Assembly (NCBI GenBank): GCA_031763025.1
Contig: JASSKH010000015.1
Span: forward strand, 558,001 to 622,000
From: Macrocystis pyrifera
Lineage: Eukaryota; Sar; Phaeophyceae; Laminariales; Laminariaceae
Length of the DNA stretch: 64,000 bases
Direction of reading: 5' to 3'
In this document: positions 33,647 through 45,350 of the stretch, piece by piece
Layout of the letters: every line of letters starts with the position of its first letter
How positions within the stretch are numbered: position 1 is the stretch's first letter
Made by a program: the position numbers and the translations under genes
The notes under the pieces: model-generated
The model's input: the letters and a program-made list of their open reading frames with translations, nothing else
Database searches by the model: none
Told to the model about the DNA's origin: nothing

Positions 33647-35796
33647 CAGCAGCGACCGCGATCATACAATAAATAAATACTACTACTACTACTGTTGTAG
33701 TACATCTATCGTCTTTTTTGGGCACTCTGCTGCTGCTGATTATATTGGCAATACACCAATGCGAGATGAGCAGCACGCAGCGATCCACAGCGCGGAGGCC
33801 CGCATCGGTACACAACATAGCAACGGGCCCGAAAAAGCGGAGCAGCAGTTGAGACAAACTAACGCGCCGAGTATACCCGGATCTACTACCATACACCGCG
33901 ACGTACAGCATGCCCAATGGCCTGTGTTGATGTTGTAACGCTCGAAAATATGCGATGTCACGAGTCAGGAGTCACGAGACGGCACTTTCATACCTTGACG
34001 ACGGCTACTGTCGTTGACGGACGCTACTATTATTAATACTAACGTTTTAGCGTGGGTACCAGCTCTACCTGCAGCCTGGTAATCGATGAACATATCGAGC
34101 GGCGTAATTTGTACCGTATGATTTGTTTATGTTTGGCGTTACATTTCGGTTGGACCGCACGCCTACCTGTGGTGTGCGTGTGTGAGTATGGTATGTCTGG
34201 AGTCTGGAGTCTGGACGTCTGGACGATCCTTGATCGTCCGCTCTCGGTTTCTCGATTTGTTTCTCCCACGGTATTCGCGTACAAGTACTCGTATAGTGTT
34301 AAACCCTTTAACGGCCAAAGCTCTGAGCAGCAGCAGCAGCAGCACGCTGCAGCATGCTGCAGCTCTGTGTCTGGCTGACTACAAGGAGGTTGTTTTGACA
34401 CAGAATCACGCAGCTTGGAAAGTTGTGAGCTTCAATCACATCTCTCAATCGGTCGTTTTCACACCTGAGCCGACGCACGCATGAAAACACCAGGTGGCAG
34501 CTTTTTTTGGCTATACCCTGGGGACCTCGTACATGTCACAAAACGGTCAGTCAAGGACAAAGGTGCCTGTACTCGTATAATAGGTATACGAGTATTGCCT
34601 CTCGAAGTGGCCGCGGGTGTCCCGACTGAGGTGTACGTATGACATTTGCTTCATAATTCGAAGACAGATGCTGACCTCCTTTGACAATACTGACATCGAT
34701 GCAGATAGAACGAGTCAGAAAAAATTACTTGTAGAAAGTATTGGTCGGTGAAATCCTGGCGACGTTCTGTTTCTTAACTACTTGGCTACAAAAGGACTTT
34801 GACAGTTGATTAGGCTACAGAGCCAAATTCTGGTTCACTTGGATAAAGTCGGAAATTCTAGGGAGGGGATGGTTAAAAATCGATGGAATTAGACTTGAAA
34901 ATAGTGAACAAAAGGAGGGGATTTGAGGATCGTAAATGTTTATTGGTTGAGAGCCCAGTGACTACGTCACTGGGAATAGTGAACAAAAGGAGGGGATTTG
35001 AGGATCGTAAATGTTTATTGGTTGAGAGCCCAGTGACTACGTCACTGGGAATAAACTGCTGACGCTGTAGGACTTGGTTCGTTGGTTTGGCGGCTACTGG
35101 TCTGTGGCCCGTGGCCTGCGGCCCTGGCCTAGGGCCTGGGGCCTGGGATTTGCCTGCGGGTTGTAGATTGAGGGCTTTTAGGCCTCGAGGCATTCCGTTA
35201 CGTCGTCTCGGCATCACGCTGTGCACTGCTGTACACATATATATAGGGCGTGGGCAAACCGCAAAATGCGATCCGTACTCGTCGTCTCATCATTTATTAT
35301 TATCGTTTATCGTACCGCAAACTGGTAAAAAGCTTTGGGACGACGTTGGAGGAACAGCAGTAACCACGCACAACCCCAGCAGTAACAATGCCGGTACACG
35401 TCGCATCTGGGCTGTGGGCTGTGGGCCGTGGGTGCTGTGGACTGGAGATTAGCGACGGGGTCGTGAGGTATATGTCGCTTTTGTCGTCACGTCCTTACGT
35501 TTGAGACACTTGATCTTGGGTGGCTGTATGATTATTCCAGTCGTTTGTTGTTACATGCGCCGTTGCTCCCTTCCGCCGTGACATCATACATCATACCCAA
35601 AAATACATACATACCCGGTACGTGGTACATCCGGCCGTGGTGGGTGAAATGAATGCAAACTGAAACTGTGCCGTGTATTCATTGTACGGCTGGAGGCATG
35701 ACTCAAGTCGCACCTGTGGCTGGGTCCGTAGGCTGTGGGCTGTGGACTGTAGGCCGTAGATTTGGTGTTGCTATAGGTGCGATAATTAAGAGTATA
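33647..35796. other. Stretch without a recognised gene
   Basis: It contains short CAG/CTG runs (33720, 34328-34350), the inverted relative of the 31.8-kb ORF remnant (34700-34790), a perfect 75-bp tandem repeat (34900-35049) and GGCCT/GTGGGC-rich low-complexity DNA (35100-35150, 35405-35440, 35725-35755). Confidence 0.55.
34900..35049. repeat. Perfect tandem duplication, 75-bp unit
   Basis: AATAGTGAACAAAAGGAGGG begins at 34900 and 34975. The units look identical. Each ends with a short hairpin, CCCAGTGAC-TAC-GTCACTGGG. Identity implies a recent duplication or an assembly artefact. Confidence 0.9.
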
Positions 35797-35905
35797 TCAC
35801 CGAGGACTACAGTAAACAGGACCATATATTGCTATTAATAGTAAAATACGTAAATATATAGGTTTTGTGTGTACCGTAGGTCCTATTTACTATGGTGCCC
35901 CGTAA
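35797..35905. mobile_element. Mariner/Stowaway-type MITE, copy 3
   Basis: The left end is diverged (TCACCGAGGACTACAG) and the right end is good (CTATGGTGCCCCGTAA). TA is present on both sides (35795-35796 and 35906-35907). The interior ATATATAGGTTTTGTGTG and CCGTAGGTCCTATTTAC matches the family. Confidence 0.65.
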
Positions 35906-35907
35906 TA

Positions 35908-37154
35908 GTAACTGGTGGGGTGTTGAGGAATGAGTGTCGTCTGTCTGTCGTTGCATAATACAGCCAGTCGAGTCGAAAAAGTACCAACACGTTTTTCTGT
36001 CGTTTCGTCATTATTACGTGTTACGCCATATATAGGGAGGGTGGGGAGTGGGTGGGTGGGTGATCAAGGAAGTTGTTACCGCGTCGTCAGTCAGCCAATC
36101 AAACAGTAGTCAGTCACTTACTCAGGTAACGGTAACCTCCTTCCAAACTAGGCTATGTATAATCTTATTCCAGCCTCTGGTTAGGGGTATCACCATGGGC
36201 GCAGATATATCTACCTGACCCTTCCTAATCTCGAATCGCAGCATCGTTACCAAACCCCAACAAGTGCATTTATCCTCTTTTAGTTCCGATACAGTAGATG
36301 CAAACGGCACATCGTCGGCGAGGTGTATTACTCCGGATAATCGAAACCCGGGTATCCGGCGGGTATAACCCGGATGGGGAAAACCCGTGACGGGTTTGAG
36401 TTTGACTTGAAACCCGCGGGTTCTGGAGATGACTAAAACCCGGGTACTCGGCGGGTTCGAGTGCCCGGGTACCCGTATGTTTGACATGTCCCCCGTTTAG
36501 AATGCCTCGCAATACCTCTAGAAACATTTTTAATCGACAGAAAATGGCGTCCCTGACTTGTCCATATAGTTTTCCACTGTTTTTTAATACGCGTGCCTGT
36601 CACGCTGATCTTTTCGATATGAGGGATACTACTGATTTACGGAAGGATGTTCGGTTTATATAGGAACGGCATCTACGCTACATTAATTGTCGGAAGGCAT
36701 AACAATAATAATATATCCGTGGGGTCAACATAGGCATGTCTTTCTTTTACTTTAGCCAAGACACCTGCCCACCATGGAGACCTGGGGACCCCACCTAGTG
36801 TTGCGCACATCATCAGGTCAATCTGTCTTTCGCTACTATATACCTGAATGTGCTCAATTCAGGGGTGTAGGTGTGGGTATCTGCATTTTCGCGTACAGCC
36901 ATAGACTACATATGCCGTACGCTACTACTCGTGCAGCATGTCTCTATATTTGTACATATACTCATCATGCTGTGCAGCTGCGCAAAACATTGGCAGGTAC
37001 GTGGTGCTCTGTAGTGTGTATCATGTAAAACACAAAAACCAAGGCAAGCTGATTGCTTTTGGTTGTAGTTTCTTGTTATTCTGATTGAATTATTGAATGA
37101 TTGAATACTCGACGCTCTGTTTGCTTGTTGATGGTTATCATGTATGTGTTGTTA
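35908..37154. other. Stretch without a recognised gene
   Basis: It contains GGGTGGGTGGGTGG-like DNA (36040-36062) and a block rich in ACCCG/CGGGT words (about 36345-36480). A similar block on the opposite strand lies at 37965-38110, sharing ACCCGGGCACTCG. No conserved ORF. Confidence 0.5.
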
Positions 37155-37877
37155 GGGCCGTTCCTAACGAACAAAAAAAAAATCACGATTCGTGATATTT
37201 TTGTCTTGAATCGTGATTTTTTGCCGTGATGACAAAAAAAAATCACGATTCATGATGCCATTTTTTTTAAGATATTCGCTAATAAAACAAAATCACGATC
37301 CGTGACATTTTTACACCTGACCAAGGCACAACCCAACCCACGCGCACCAAAGGTATCCGAAGGCCGGTATAGGGACATGGCAGACTCTGCTTCGTACGCC
37401 GTTTGTGGACAACGGGCGGCTGCCCAAAGACCCCTTGGCGCGGGATAACGAGCACGTTGTGGCCTCCATAATATCGAGGAAGAGGAGCCACAGCTCGAAG
37501 ACAAAAGCGAAAATGACCTGGGAATGTCACAGGCGAGGCCGGGCAGACTGCCTGCGAGATGGAATCTCGCGGACCGGGCTTGGCCGACGGTCGGTGAGAT
37601 TGGAATCACGCAGACTGGGTCAGGGTTCGGCCCGTGATTCGAACATATCACGGGCCAGACCGGGCGTGGTCGGCCCGGCCCGGCTTGGCCGTGCTCCACT
37701 CGCGAGAGTTGGCTCCACCCGCAAAAATCGTTGGGTTTGAAATATCGAGAAAAAAAAAAAAATCACGAAACGTGACGTTTTTCGTTTTTTTTGTTAGAAC
37801 TGAAATATCATGGGTCGTGGTATTTTGCGCCAAAACGTCACGAATCGTGTTTCTTGTCGGTTCGCTAGGAACGGCCC
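37155..37877. mobile_element. PIF/Harbinger-type MITE, copy 3 (723 bp)
   Basis: The ends GGGCCGTTCCTAACGAAC and GTTCGCTAGGAACGGCCC are flanked by TTA on both sides (37152-37154, 37878-37880), a clean 3-bp TWA duplication. The interior matches copies 1 and 2. Confidence 0.85.
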
Positions 37878-37880
37878 TTA

Positions 37881-39948
37881 TGCTGTACTTCTTGCTCGTT
37901 TCCACATCAAATCATAGCACGCCCTGTCCTCTGCTTGTGGTACCTCTTGGTGACCGTGAACGAAAACGGGTTGTCCGAGTACCCGGTAACCCGGGCACTC
38001 GTTGAATCCGTTTGGTTTTATCTGAAAACCCGGGTTACCCGCGACGGGTTCGGGTTTCACTTTCAGAATTTTCCGAGTACCCGTTTTGTGACGGGTGCTC
38101 GCCGGGTTACACCTCTGGTGTACCGGTATACTCGCAATACAAACCCGGCAACATATGCTCTACCGGTACCAACAATACACACAGCCAGTATTGGATAGTC
38201 TCGTGACCCAATCACGGAGGCACCGAGAAGTAGGTTTTTCGTTCCCATTTTCCCCAAATCTGAAAGTCGAGGAACAAATGGGATGAGGGGGCGAGGACCA
38301 AGCGAAACGTAGAAGGAATGCCGACTGTGGCAGACGTTATGCGTGCTTGATTAGACGAAAGCGTATGGTAACTGCGGTGGGGGGCGGGCTGCGGTATCTG
38401 GGAAAATATAGTGTGGGAGACCACCTACATATAAGCTCCGCCTATGTCGCCCCTCAAGCACGACATGAGCGTGTGTTAGTTCCGGAAGAACCGCACGGAG
38501 ACACGCTACAACACTGCGTGCCGACAACCAGGTAAACGCGTTCCGGGTGCATCACACCGCGATCGCATACTTCAGCGCGTATCATCGTCGGAGGGGTATG
38601 GAAAATCGTACACGACGTTCCCACGGGACAACCAACGGTAGCATAACCCCTATTCAACTAGGCTACAAGTTTGGGGACAATAATGAATAGAAGGCACCCG
38701 CGAAAAGGATACGCATCAAACGAGCAACGACATTGAGATATGAAAAGGGTCAACAAGTATGGGTGTGATCTCATGCCGCAGCAGAAGGAGGCCTCATTGA
38801 TCCCAAAATATATACCTGGTACCTGGTACGAATTAACGTAGGACACGATGTTACAACAGTAATCTGGAACAGAAAAGAGGGGACGCCAGCAGGGTGGATC
38901 CCTTTTCGGGAAAGCCTCATAGTTGTATGGGGAGCCAGTGATTGAGTATCACTCCGTGAGCGATATCGCAGCTCTACAACAGCACGACAAAGTCGAAAGA
39001 GGCTAGGAAAAAACAGACCATCTCGCCCGCCCATCGTTGGTAGCGAGGTGTACCGTCGACAACATCAGTTTTGTTAGTGTTTATTTTACCGGGGTACTTA
39101 CTCTCTGCGACGAGGTGCCGCGTTGATTGCCAGACAACCAAAGCGGGAGTAGTAACCGTGGGTGAGAGTCTCCGGCTGGTCGCAGCAGGAGGCCTCATTG
39201 ATCCCAAACTATGTACGAATTAACGTACGACGCGATGTTACAATGTTATTACGTTACCCTTTAGATCTTCCCGATATCTAACATGTGTCAGTGGTAAAAC
39301 AGTGTGGCGGAGTAACATCAGGTAGCCGTGTTATCCAATTTCGCCGACATCCCAGTACGGGATACTTACGAATATATCTCCGGGGGGGAGGATAGCATGG
39401 CATCCCCGGTAAAAAAAAAACTCCATATTTTTAAAACCCCAAAACAGGAGGGATGTAGGAGGGATCCCCGCAAAAAAAAAAACGCCTCTTTTTTGGAAAC
39501 CCCGTCAGTTCGTTCTACGTCTGTAACACAGTACGTTATCCGTCTAAAACGTAATTTGCACACTCACACGTACGAGCTATCACGGCAGTAACATATTGTT
39601 GATGTTAGATTGGGGGTGTACGTTATCTGCTAACTTGTGTCACTACGTACATTACGAGCCAACACATTAACATAATGCTAGTGTTTTATCGATAGTAAGC
39701 GCTATCTGTTTGACATATATGTTATTGCAGCAAGACTTCCGATAGCACCGTCACATCATGTCGCTCGAGACGGACTGCTGCTGCGGCTGATACGGTAGCA
39801 TAATGCTAACGTTGTATTGACCACATATGTTATGCCTCTAATGTGTGTTGCGATAGCCACTAGGAATCTCACTAACACTCTAAAATAGTGTTATGTACGC
39901 GTTTATTTGGCCGTGTACGTTGTCCGTCGAAAGGGTGTTACGGTAGCT
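37881..39948. other. Stretch without a recognised gene
   Basis: It contains the ACCCG-rich block (37965-38110), a direct repeat of ~75 bp (AGGAGGCCTCATTGATCCCA near 38785 and 39188, continuing through GTACGAATTAACGTA), two overlapping TACCTGGTA words (38813, 38820) and A-run-rich DNA (39410-39495). No gene was seen. Confidence 0.5.
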
Positions 39949-40446
39949 GTGATGTGGAGAGGGCATGAGTGCCAACAGATGATGGTCCACAGAAGAAGTG
40001 TGACACAGGTGTCTGTGCTTGGTCAAACTCAGACCCAGTTCGTATTGACGTTCTCTTGTATTCTGGATGTGAGGCTTGCTCGAAGGGGCAAGAGAGACGA
40101 GGAAGAAGGAGGGGGGGGTGAAGCAGGTGGTTTTCGAAGCCAGAAGTATCATCTGACTTCAACCAGCTACAATCTACTGGCAAGGGTACACGTGTCACCC
40201 TCAACTTCAATAGTACATTACCCTGTAAAACCTGACGTATGGATATGCCACGTGCGTACATCTCCGTCTCCTCGGCTAATTAGATACTAGCCTGCGTATC
40301 CTTTTTGCAAATACAAATATCTTATTCCGGACGACAAACGGGGTACGTGTACGAAGGAAAACTAGCCTGCGTACCGGTATTCCAAATACGAAATATCTAG
40401 TTCCGGACGGTAAAAGGAGTAAAATCTAACTGGAAGAATAATCTCT
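39949..40446. repeat. Dispersed repeat R, copy 1
   Basis: It runs from GGGCATGAGTGCCAA through CAGACCCAGTTCGTATTGAC, GAGGCTTGCTCGAAGGGGCA and ATGGATATGCCA to GGAGTAAAATCTAACTGGAA and GAATAAT. The same sequence occurs at 59104-59716. Both strands have open frames conserved between the copies, but I recognise no domain. It may be the terminal part of a transposon. Confidence 0.85.
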
Positions 40447-41334
40447 AACGGCCCCTGCTGCTGGTTAGTCTATTTACTATAATCCAAGGTACTCTATCAC
40501 CTTAGCCCACCTTGAATAGTCGTAGATGCAGATCCCACGACGGTATAGAGATGGCTACTTAGACATCAGAAAATCGAAAGAGGGGGGTCGAAGATACTGC
40601 TATTCAAAACAATCGACAGCCAAACGAGACCATAGACCTACCCACACCTCGTGAATGAGGCTCAGACGCCTCTGGTAGGGGCTGTATTCGCGATAAAAAA
40701 ATAAAACGAAAAGGAAACGAAAAGGTAAAGACACAAGGGATGTTCGTCGTGGTACAATACGAAACTAGAAATACCAAGGGGAGGCCGGCATTTGTGGGCC
40801 CGATGTAACAAGTCGTGGCTATCCGCGATGTAAGCATATGAGAAAGCGGAAGATACCGAGCAACGTAAGGCATGAACTAGGAAGCTAAATGAAAAAGCCG
40901 GCAATAGACTTGATATAGAGCGAAGTCTACACGGAGCTAACGCGAGAAGGACACAACAAGGTCCCTACGTATTTTAACCAAAGAAAAACGAAGAAAAGAC
41001 ACAAAAAGCAAGGAAAGAACGAAGGACCGAAAAAAAAAAAAAACAAGAAAGAAAGAAAGAAAGAAAAATAAAGACCGAGGGACCGCCCCGAAGAAAATGC
41101 AAAAGGAGACACGACATAAAAGGTAGACCCTGGAGGTACAATTACACTTTTGCTGCGAATAGCGTCCTAGCGAAACAAACGAAACGTCAGGTGCTAGGCG
41201 GAATCAACGCACAAAGCAAACGCGTGTCAAAGACAACGGACGCACAATATATACCGATCCCAAAACTAGTATACGACAATCTAACGCGTCCGCCGACCAT
41301 CAGCTACGGTTTACTGGTCGAGTGGACGAGTGGT
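40447..41334. other. Stretch between repeat R and the poly-G tract
   Basis: On the minus strand it is pyrimidine-rich with TTTC runs (about 41015-41070), giving Phe-rich frames. It may be the 5' untranslated part of a second minus-strand non-LTR element. No conserved coding sequence was seen. Confidence 0.4.

Positions 41335-41382
<48 letters not shown>
41335..41382. repeat. Poly-G tract, 48 bases
   Basis: An uninterrupted G run. The ~75 bp to its right (TACTCATTTGTTGCTTGCCT through GACGGAGCACCGT) is repeated after the G run at 45126-45148. Length in the assembly is likely unreliable. Confidence 0.9.
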
Positions 41383-41383
<1 letters not shown>

Positions 41384-41576
41384 ACTCATTTGTTGCTTGC
41401 CTTAGTCATTTGACCATTGACCACGCATCCCTTTCGAGACGGAGCACCGTTCCTACTCCTAATAGAGACACCTCCAACCATTGGGCGCTCATTACGTTGT
41501 TTCCATACATTACGTAGTAACTTTTTGCTAATCTTATCCCCTTCCTGCTTGGCCTCCTGTGGCCACCATCTATCTC

Positions 41577-42305
41577 CTAGGATAACAATCGTTTTCTCGC
41601 GCTACTATTCATAGTATCAAACTCCTCCATGTCACATTCGTCTATTTTCCTCATCTCCTCTTCTAACATATCCCGTTCCTCCTTGTGTATTTCACATTCT
41701 CCTACTATGTGAGTTCTACTCTCTATTGTTTTGCCACACGGGCACATCTGTGCGTCTACTTCCCCCTCCTCCCGGCTACTGGTGTACCTCTTTCTTCTTT
41801 CTGGCAGGTCCAGGTCCCCTACACGAAAGCGCAGTTTCAGCGTTTTCGCGAAGTCCATTGGGCCATGCAAATACGTTTTCATTCCTATTCCTTCCCTCAA
41901 TCCCCCGTATATCTCTAAGTGTTTTTCCGATTCCACCTTGTTTCTTAGCGCTAGCCTTTCCCTTTTTTCTATCCTTTCTTCTACTTCTGCCTTGTCCCTC
42001 CCAAACTTCCCGGCGGACATCATTTCTTCTTGGTTTCCCCCTATATCCTTCCATACTTTCTCAACTACGCCATCCCACCTTATTCCAGGTCGCCCTTGAG
42101 TTACTTTCTCCCATACAGCTCTATCAACTATGGCTGGCAACCTCTTTTTTGGCATGTTCCTTACTTTATTTTGCCAGTTTAACTTTCTCATGTCTCTATT
42201 TGTCTTGAGTGGGCTCATTCCCAGTTCTGCTCTTAATACTGTATTACTAGTCGTACTTGAGCATCTTAGGAGTTTTTTAGCTGCTGTCATTTGTACTGTT
42301 CCCAA
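41577..42305 (-). CDS. LINE C-terminal region with Cys-His motif
   Basis: This is the longest intact piece (242 codons). It has a conserved post-RT helical region (LNWQNKVRNM, then QGRPGIRWDG) and near the end CPCGKTIESRTHIVGEC, matching the C-x-C...H...C motif at the C-terminus of many LINE ORF2 proteins, followed by an acidic tail. It is in a different frame from the upstream YLGVEIS piece (42277-42546). Confidence 0.8.
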   Translation of the reverse strand: MGTVQMTAAKKLLRCSSTTSNTVLRAELGMSPLKTNRDMRKLNWQNKVRNMPKKRLPAIVDRAVWEKVTQGRPGIRWDGVVEKVWKDIGGNQEEMMSAGKFGRDKAEVEERIEKRERLALRNKVESEKHLEIYGGLREGIGMKTYLHGPMDFAKTLKLRFRVGDLDLPERRKRYTSSREEGEVDAQMCPCGKTIESRTHIVGECEIHKEERDMLEEEMRKIDECDMEEFDTMNSSARKRLLS

Positions 42306-43622
42306 CTGTTTTTACGAGTTTCGCGTTCCCTTCCCATACTTCTCCTGCATATTCTAGCTTTGGTACTATCACATTAATCAAGATACATCTCTTAATCCTA
42401 GCGTCAAGGTTCGGGTTTGTTAGGATCTCATCCATCTTGCCTACTTGTGCCTTACCCTTTCCTATTACTTTTGCTATATGTGTATCCCAAGAGCAGTCTT
42501 TTGAGATCTCTACGCCAAGGTATGTATACTGGTCTACGACCGGCAATTCATCTTCTCCCCACTTTCAACTAAAATTTACCGGGTTAACCTTATCTTCGTT
42601 GCAAACAACTACTGTGCATTTCTTGACGTTCGCCGTCACCCTCCATTTCCTGGTGTATTCTAGCGCCTTCTCTATTTGTTTCTGCATCCCCACGAAGTCA
42701 TCCGCAAACATCAATCTCGATACCGTATCTTCCCCTACCGTGACTCCCTGCCTTGCTCCCTCGACTGTTACTATCAGGTCGTCAATATATATCTTGAATA
42801 CGTTAGGTGACAACGTACATCCCTGTGCAACTCCTTGTAAAATACCAACATAATCGAATATTTCCCCGTCCAGCATCACAGCACTTCTTGCACATTCCGT
42901 CATCTTTTTCATCATTCTCCGCATCTTTCCTCTGATTCCTATTTTCCACAGTTTTTTCCAACAATCCATTTCTCCATACTGTGTCGTAGGCTTTCTGCAC
43001 ATCTAGAAAGAAACAGGACGTTGTTAGTCCCGCGTCTTTCCTACCTTGCATAATTTTACCTAAGGTGTAGACATGGTCTACGCAGCTATGGTTTGGCCTA
43101 AACCCTGCTTGCCCTTCGCTTATTTTGTCTTCCGTCTCCATCATCGTTCCCTCTATCGTTCAAAATCTTACAAAATGTTTTGCCTACTGTGCTTAGTAGC
43201 GTTATCCCTCTTTAGTTCCCCGGGTCAGCCTTATCTCCTTTCTTGAATAATTTACTACTACTCCTTCTCTCCACCTCCTAGGTGCGTACTCGTTTTTCAA
43301 TATCCAGTTATACAACATAACCATCATGGTAAGCATTCCTTCTCCCCCGTACTTCATAAATTCATTCATTATTTGGTCTGCCCCTGCTGCCTTTCTATTC
43401 TTAAGTTTAGCCACACACTTCCTTACTTCTTCCCTTGTGAACTATCTCTGTAACCCTCCCGAACCACTGTCTTCCCCTTTCTGATGTATCTACGTTAGCC
43501 TCTGCCCACGCGTTGATTTCCTTCTCGAATTCTGCATCGAACGTTTCGTTGGCTGTGGGTGTTCCTAGCTTTCGGTAATGCTCTACTAGTGCTTCTCTTT
43601 TCCCCTTCGAACTACTAACCAT
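42277..43622 (-). pseudogene. LINE reverse transcriptase region (several frames)
   Basis: Successive minus-strand pieces carry LKNRKAAGADQIMNEFMKYG (about 43350-43405), GQAGFRPNHSCVDHVYTL (about 43060-43115), motif A FLDVQKAYDTVWRNGL (about 42960-43010), motif B QGVAQGCTLSP (about 42805-42837), motif C FADD (42697-42708) and YLGVEIS. These are the ordered motifs of a non-LTR reverse transcriptase. The catalytic residues are present, but frames change at least three times. Confidence 0.9.
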
Positions 43623-43806
43623 TTTACCGTTCTGTGCTCTTAGAGTAGCTATCCCGTGTCTGCCTCTCCTGCTTGTTTGTCAAGTATCCCTTTTATCCCT
43701 ACCCATATCTGCTTCATCCCGCCCTCAAAGTCTTCATTCGTTTTATTTGCTACGTCTTTCTATATCCCTTTCTTCTTCTCTACCATCTCTTTTACTTTCT
43801 TTCCAG

Positions 43807-45104
43807 CTATAGCATATTCCTCCCCCACCCTGTCGAAGTTTTACTCGGTGTAAACCTTGCGTGTGCCTTTCTCCTTGCTCTTATAGCCTTTTGCACTTCT
43901 TCATCCCACCATTTTACTGCTCTGTTGCATACTATCAACTTCTTCCCTATTACTTTACTTGCTGTGGTCTTGACCAACTGCTCCCACCCTTCTATTATCC
44001 TAGCTCCTGCATCATCCCTTTCTATATCGTTCCTTGTTGTACCTATTCTTTCCAACAGCCCAGAAAATTCATCTGCAGTTTTGGCCATCTCTTCTTGGAA
44101 CTCTTCCCGTTTCTCTTTTGCTTCTAGTTTATCTATTCTCCATCGATACAATTTCCTACCTCTTCCATGTTTGATAACTCTCGTCTGTTGACTGTCTGTC
44201 CATATTAGACAGTGATCCGTAGTTCCGATGTCCGCTGCGCATACATGTAGTTCCGATTCCTTACCACTTCCATTTTCTACTACTATAAAGTCAAGGATAG
44301 AGCTTTCTCCCTTTTGTATGCACTGTCTAGTCCATTCCGGTTCTGCCTTTTTTACTCTGTCGTTCAACGTTTTCATCTCGTTGTGCTTGAGGAACTTCAA
44401 CATCTATTCCCCATTCTTATTATTTGTTACTTCCCCATGTTGTCCAATGTTCTCATTCAGTTTGCTTGCCTTCCCAATTCTTAAGTTAAAATCTCCCACT
44501 AGTACTACTTCTCCTTGCCTCTTATACTTCTGTACATCTACTGCTACTTCTCCGAACTTCCTCTGTATATATTTTATCGTAGTCTTCGACTCTGGGGGCA
44601 TATATGTGTTTCCTAAGAAGTAATCTTTCGCTCCCCGCTCGCCTGGAATCTTAATCCATATGCTTTCGTCGAATTTAGTGTCTTTGATCACCTCTATTAT
44701 GTCACACAGGTATTCTTTGACTAGGAACCCCACACACCCCGCCCCCCCCCCCTATTCTTGCTATTCTGTCCCTTCCTCTTTTTCCCTGTCCATGCGTACT
44801 CTCCAACTTTGCATCCTATCTCCCCTCCTTCTTTCTCCCACGACTCTTGAATTCCCACCATGTCTAGGTCGCGCTTACTTACTTGTTCGGCAATTTCGAT
44901 TATTTTGCGTTCTTCCGTGGCGAAGCCACATACGTTCCATGATCCTATTCTCAGCCTCCTTTTCGTTTCACTATCCACTCTAGTCTTAACTGTTCTTTCT
45001 CCGTTGTCGCCACGAGTATTTCTGTTATCTCTTCGTTGAACATTATTTTCGTTTCCGTTCCTGTTCTTGTCTGCTTGTTCTGCGCCCCTATGTTTCTCCC
45101 CCAT
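43807..45104 (-). pseudogene. LINE endonuclease region (three frames)
   Basis: The first open piece (44721-45104) has RIGSWNVCGF and LDMVGIQESWEKEG, the start of an exonuclease-endonuclease-phosphatase fold. The second (44404-44733) has VVLVGDFNLRIG with the GDFN motif. The third (43807-44403) has SILDFIVVE and TTDHCLIW, the terminal SDH-like motif (Asp-His retained). The pieces follow in order in different frames. In an intact element this domain nicks target DNA. A charged coiled stretch follows the domain. Confidence 0.85.
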
Positions 45105-45125
45105 TCCCTTTGAGCCACGAGTGGT

Positions 45126-45148
45126 GGGGGGGGGGGGGGGGGGGGGGG
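45126..45148. repeat. Poly-G tract, 23 bases, plus shared ~75-bp flank
   Basis: It is followed by GTACTCATTTGTTTGCTTGC through GACGGAGCACCGT, nearly identical to 41383-41456, then an 11-base G run (45220-45230). It lies in the 5' untranslated region of the LINE on the minus strand. Confidence 0.9.
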
Positions 45149-45350
45149 CGTACTCATTTGTTTGCTTGCCTTAGTCATTTGACCATTGACCACGGATCCC
45201 TTTCGAGACGGAGCACCGTGGGGGGGGGGGTGCATGAGCATTACGTAGTACACCGCGTGCTAGTCCTCCGGCCTGATGACGCTGAAGGCACGAGGATCCT
45301 TGGGTCGCGCTCCGTGAAGTGGTGTAGAGGGACGGGAGGAGTGTAATCTA

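Larger units (their letters stand above)
41520..45238 (-). mobile_element. Non-LTR retrotransposon (LINE), frameshifted
   Basis: On the minus strand an AP-type endonuclease, a reverse transcriptase and a C-terminal Cys-His motif follow in order, without LTRs. A 12-bp direct repeat CATTACGTAGTA flanks the unit (41508-41519 and 45239-45250) and is a good candidate target-site duplication. At least six frame breaks separate the open pieces, so the copy is dead (or the assembly has indels). The 5' end contains a poly-C (plus-strand poly-G) tract. Confidence 0.85.

Noticed and set aside
39949..40446. Repeat R as an LTR of gypsy-2
   Set aside because: Copy 2 adjoins a truncated gag, not a leader with a primer site, and copy 1 has no retroelement next to it in the right arrangement.
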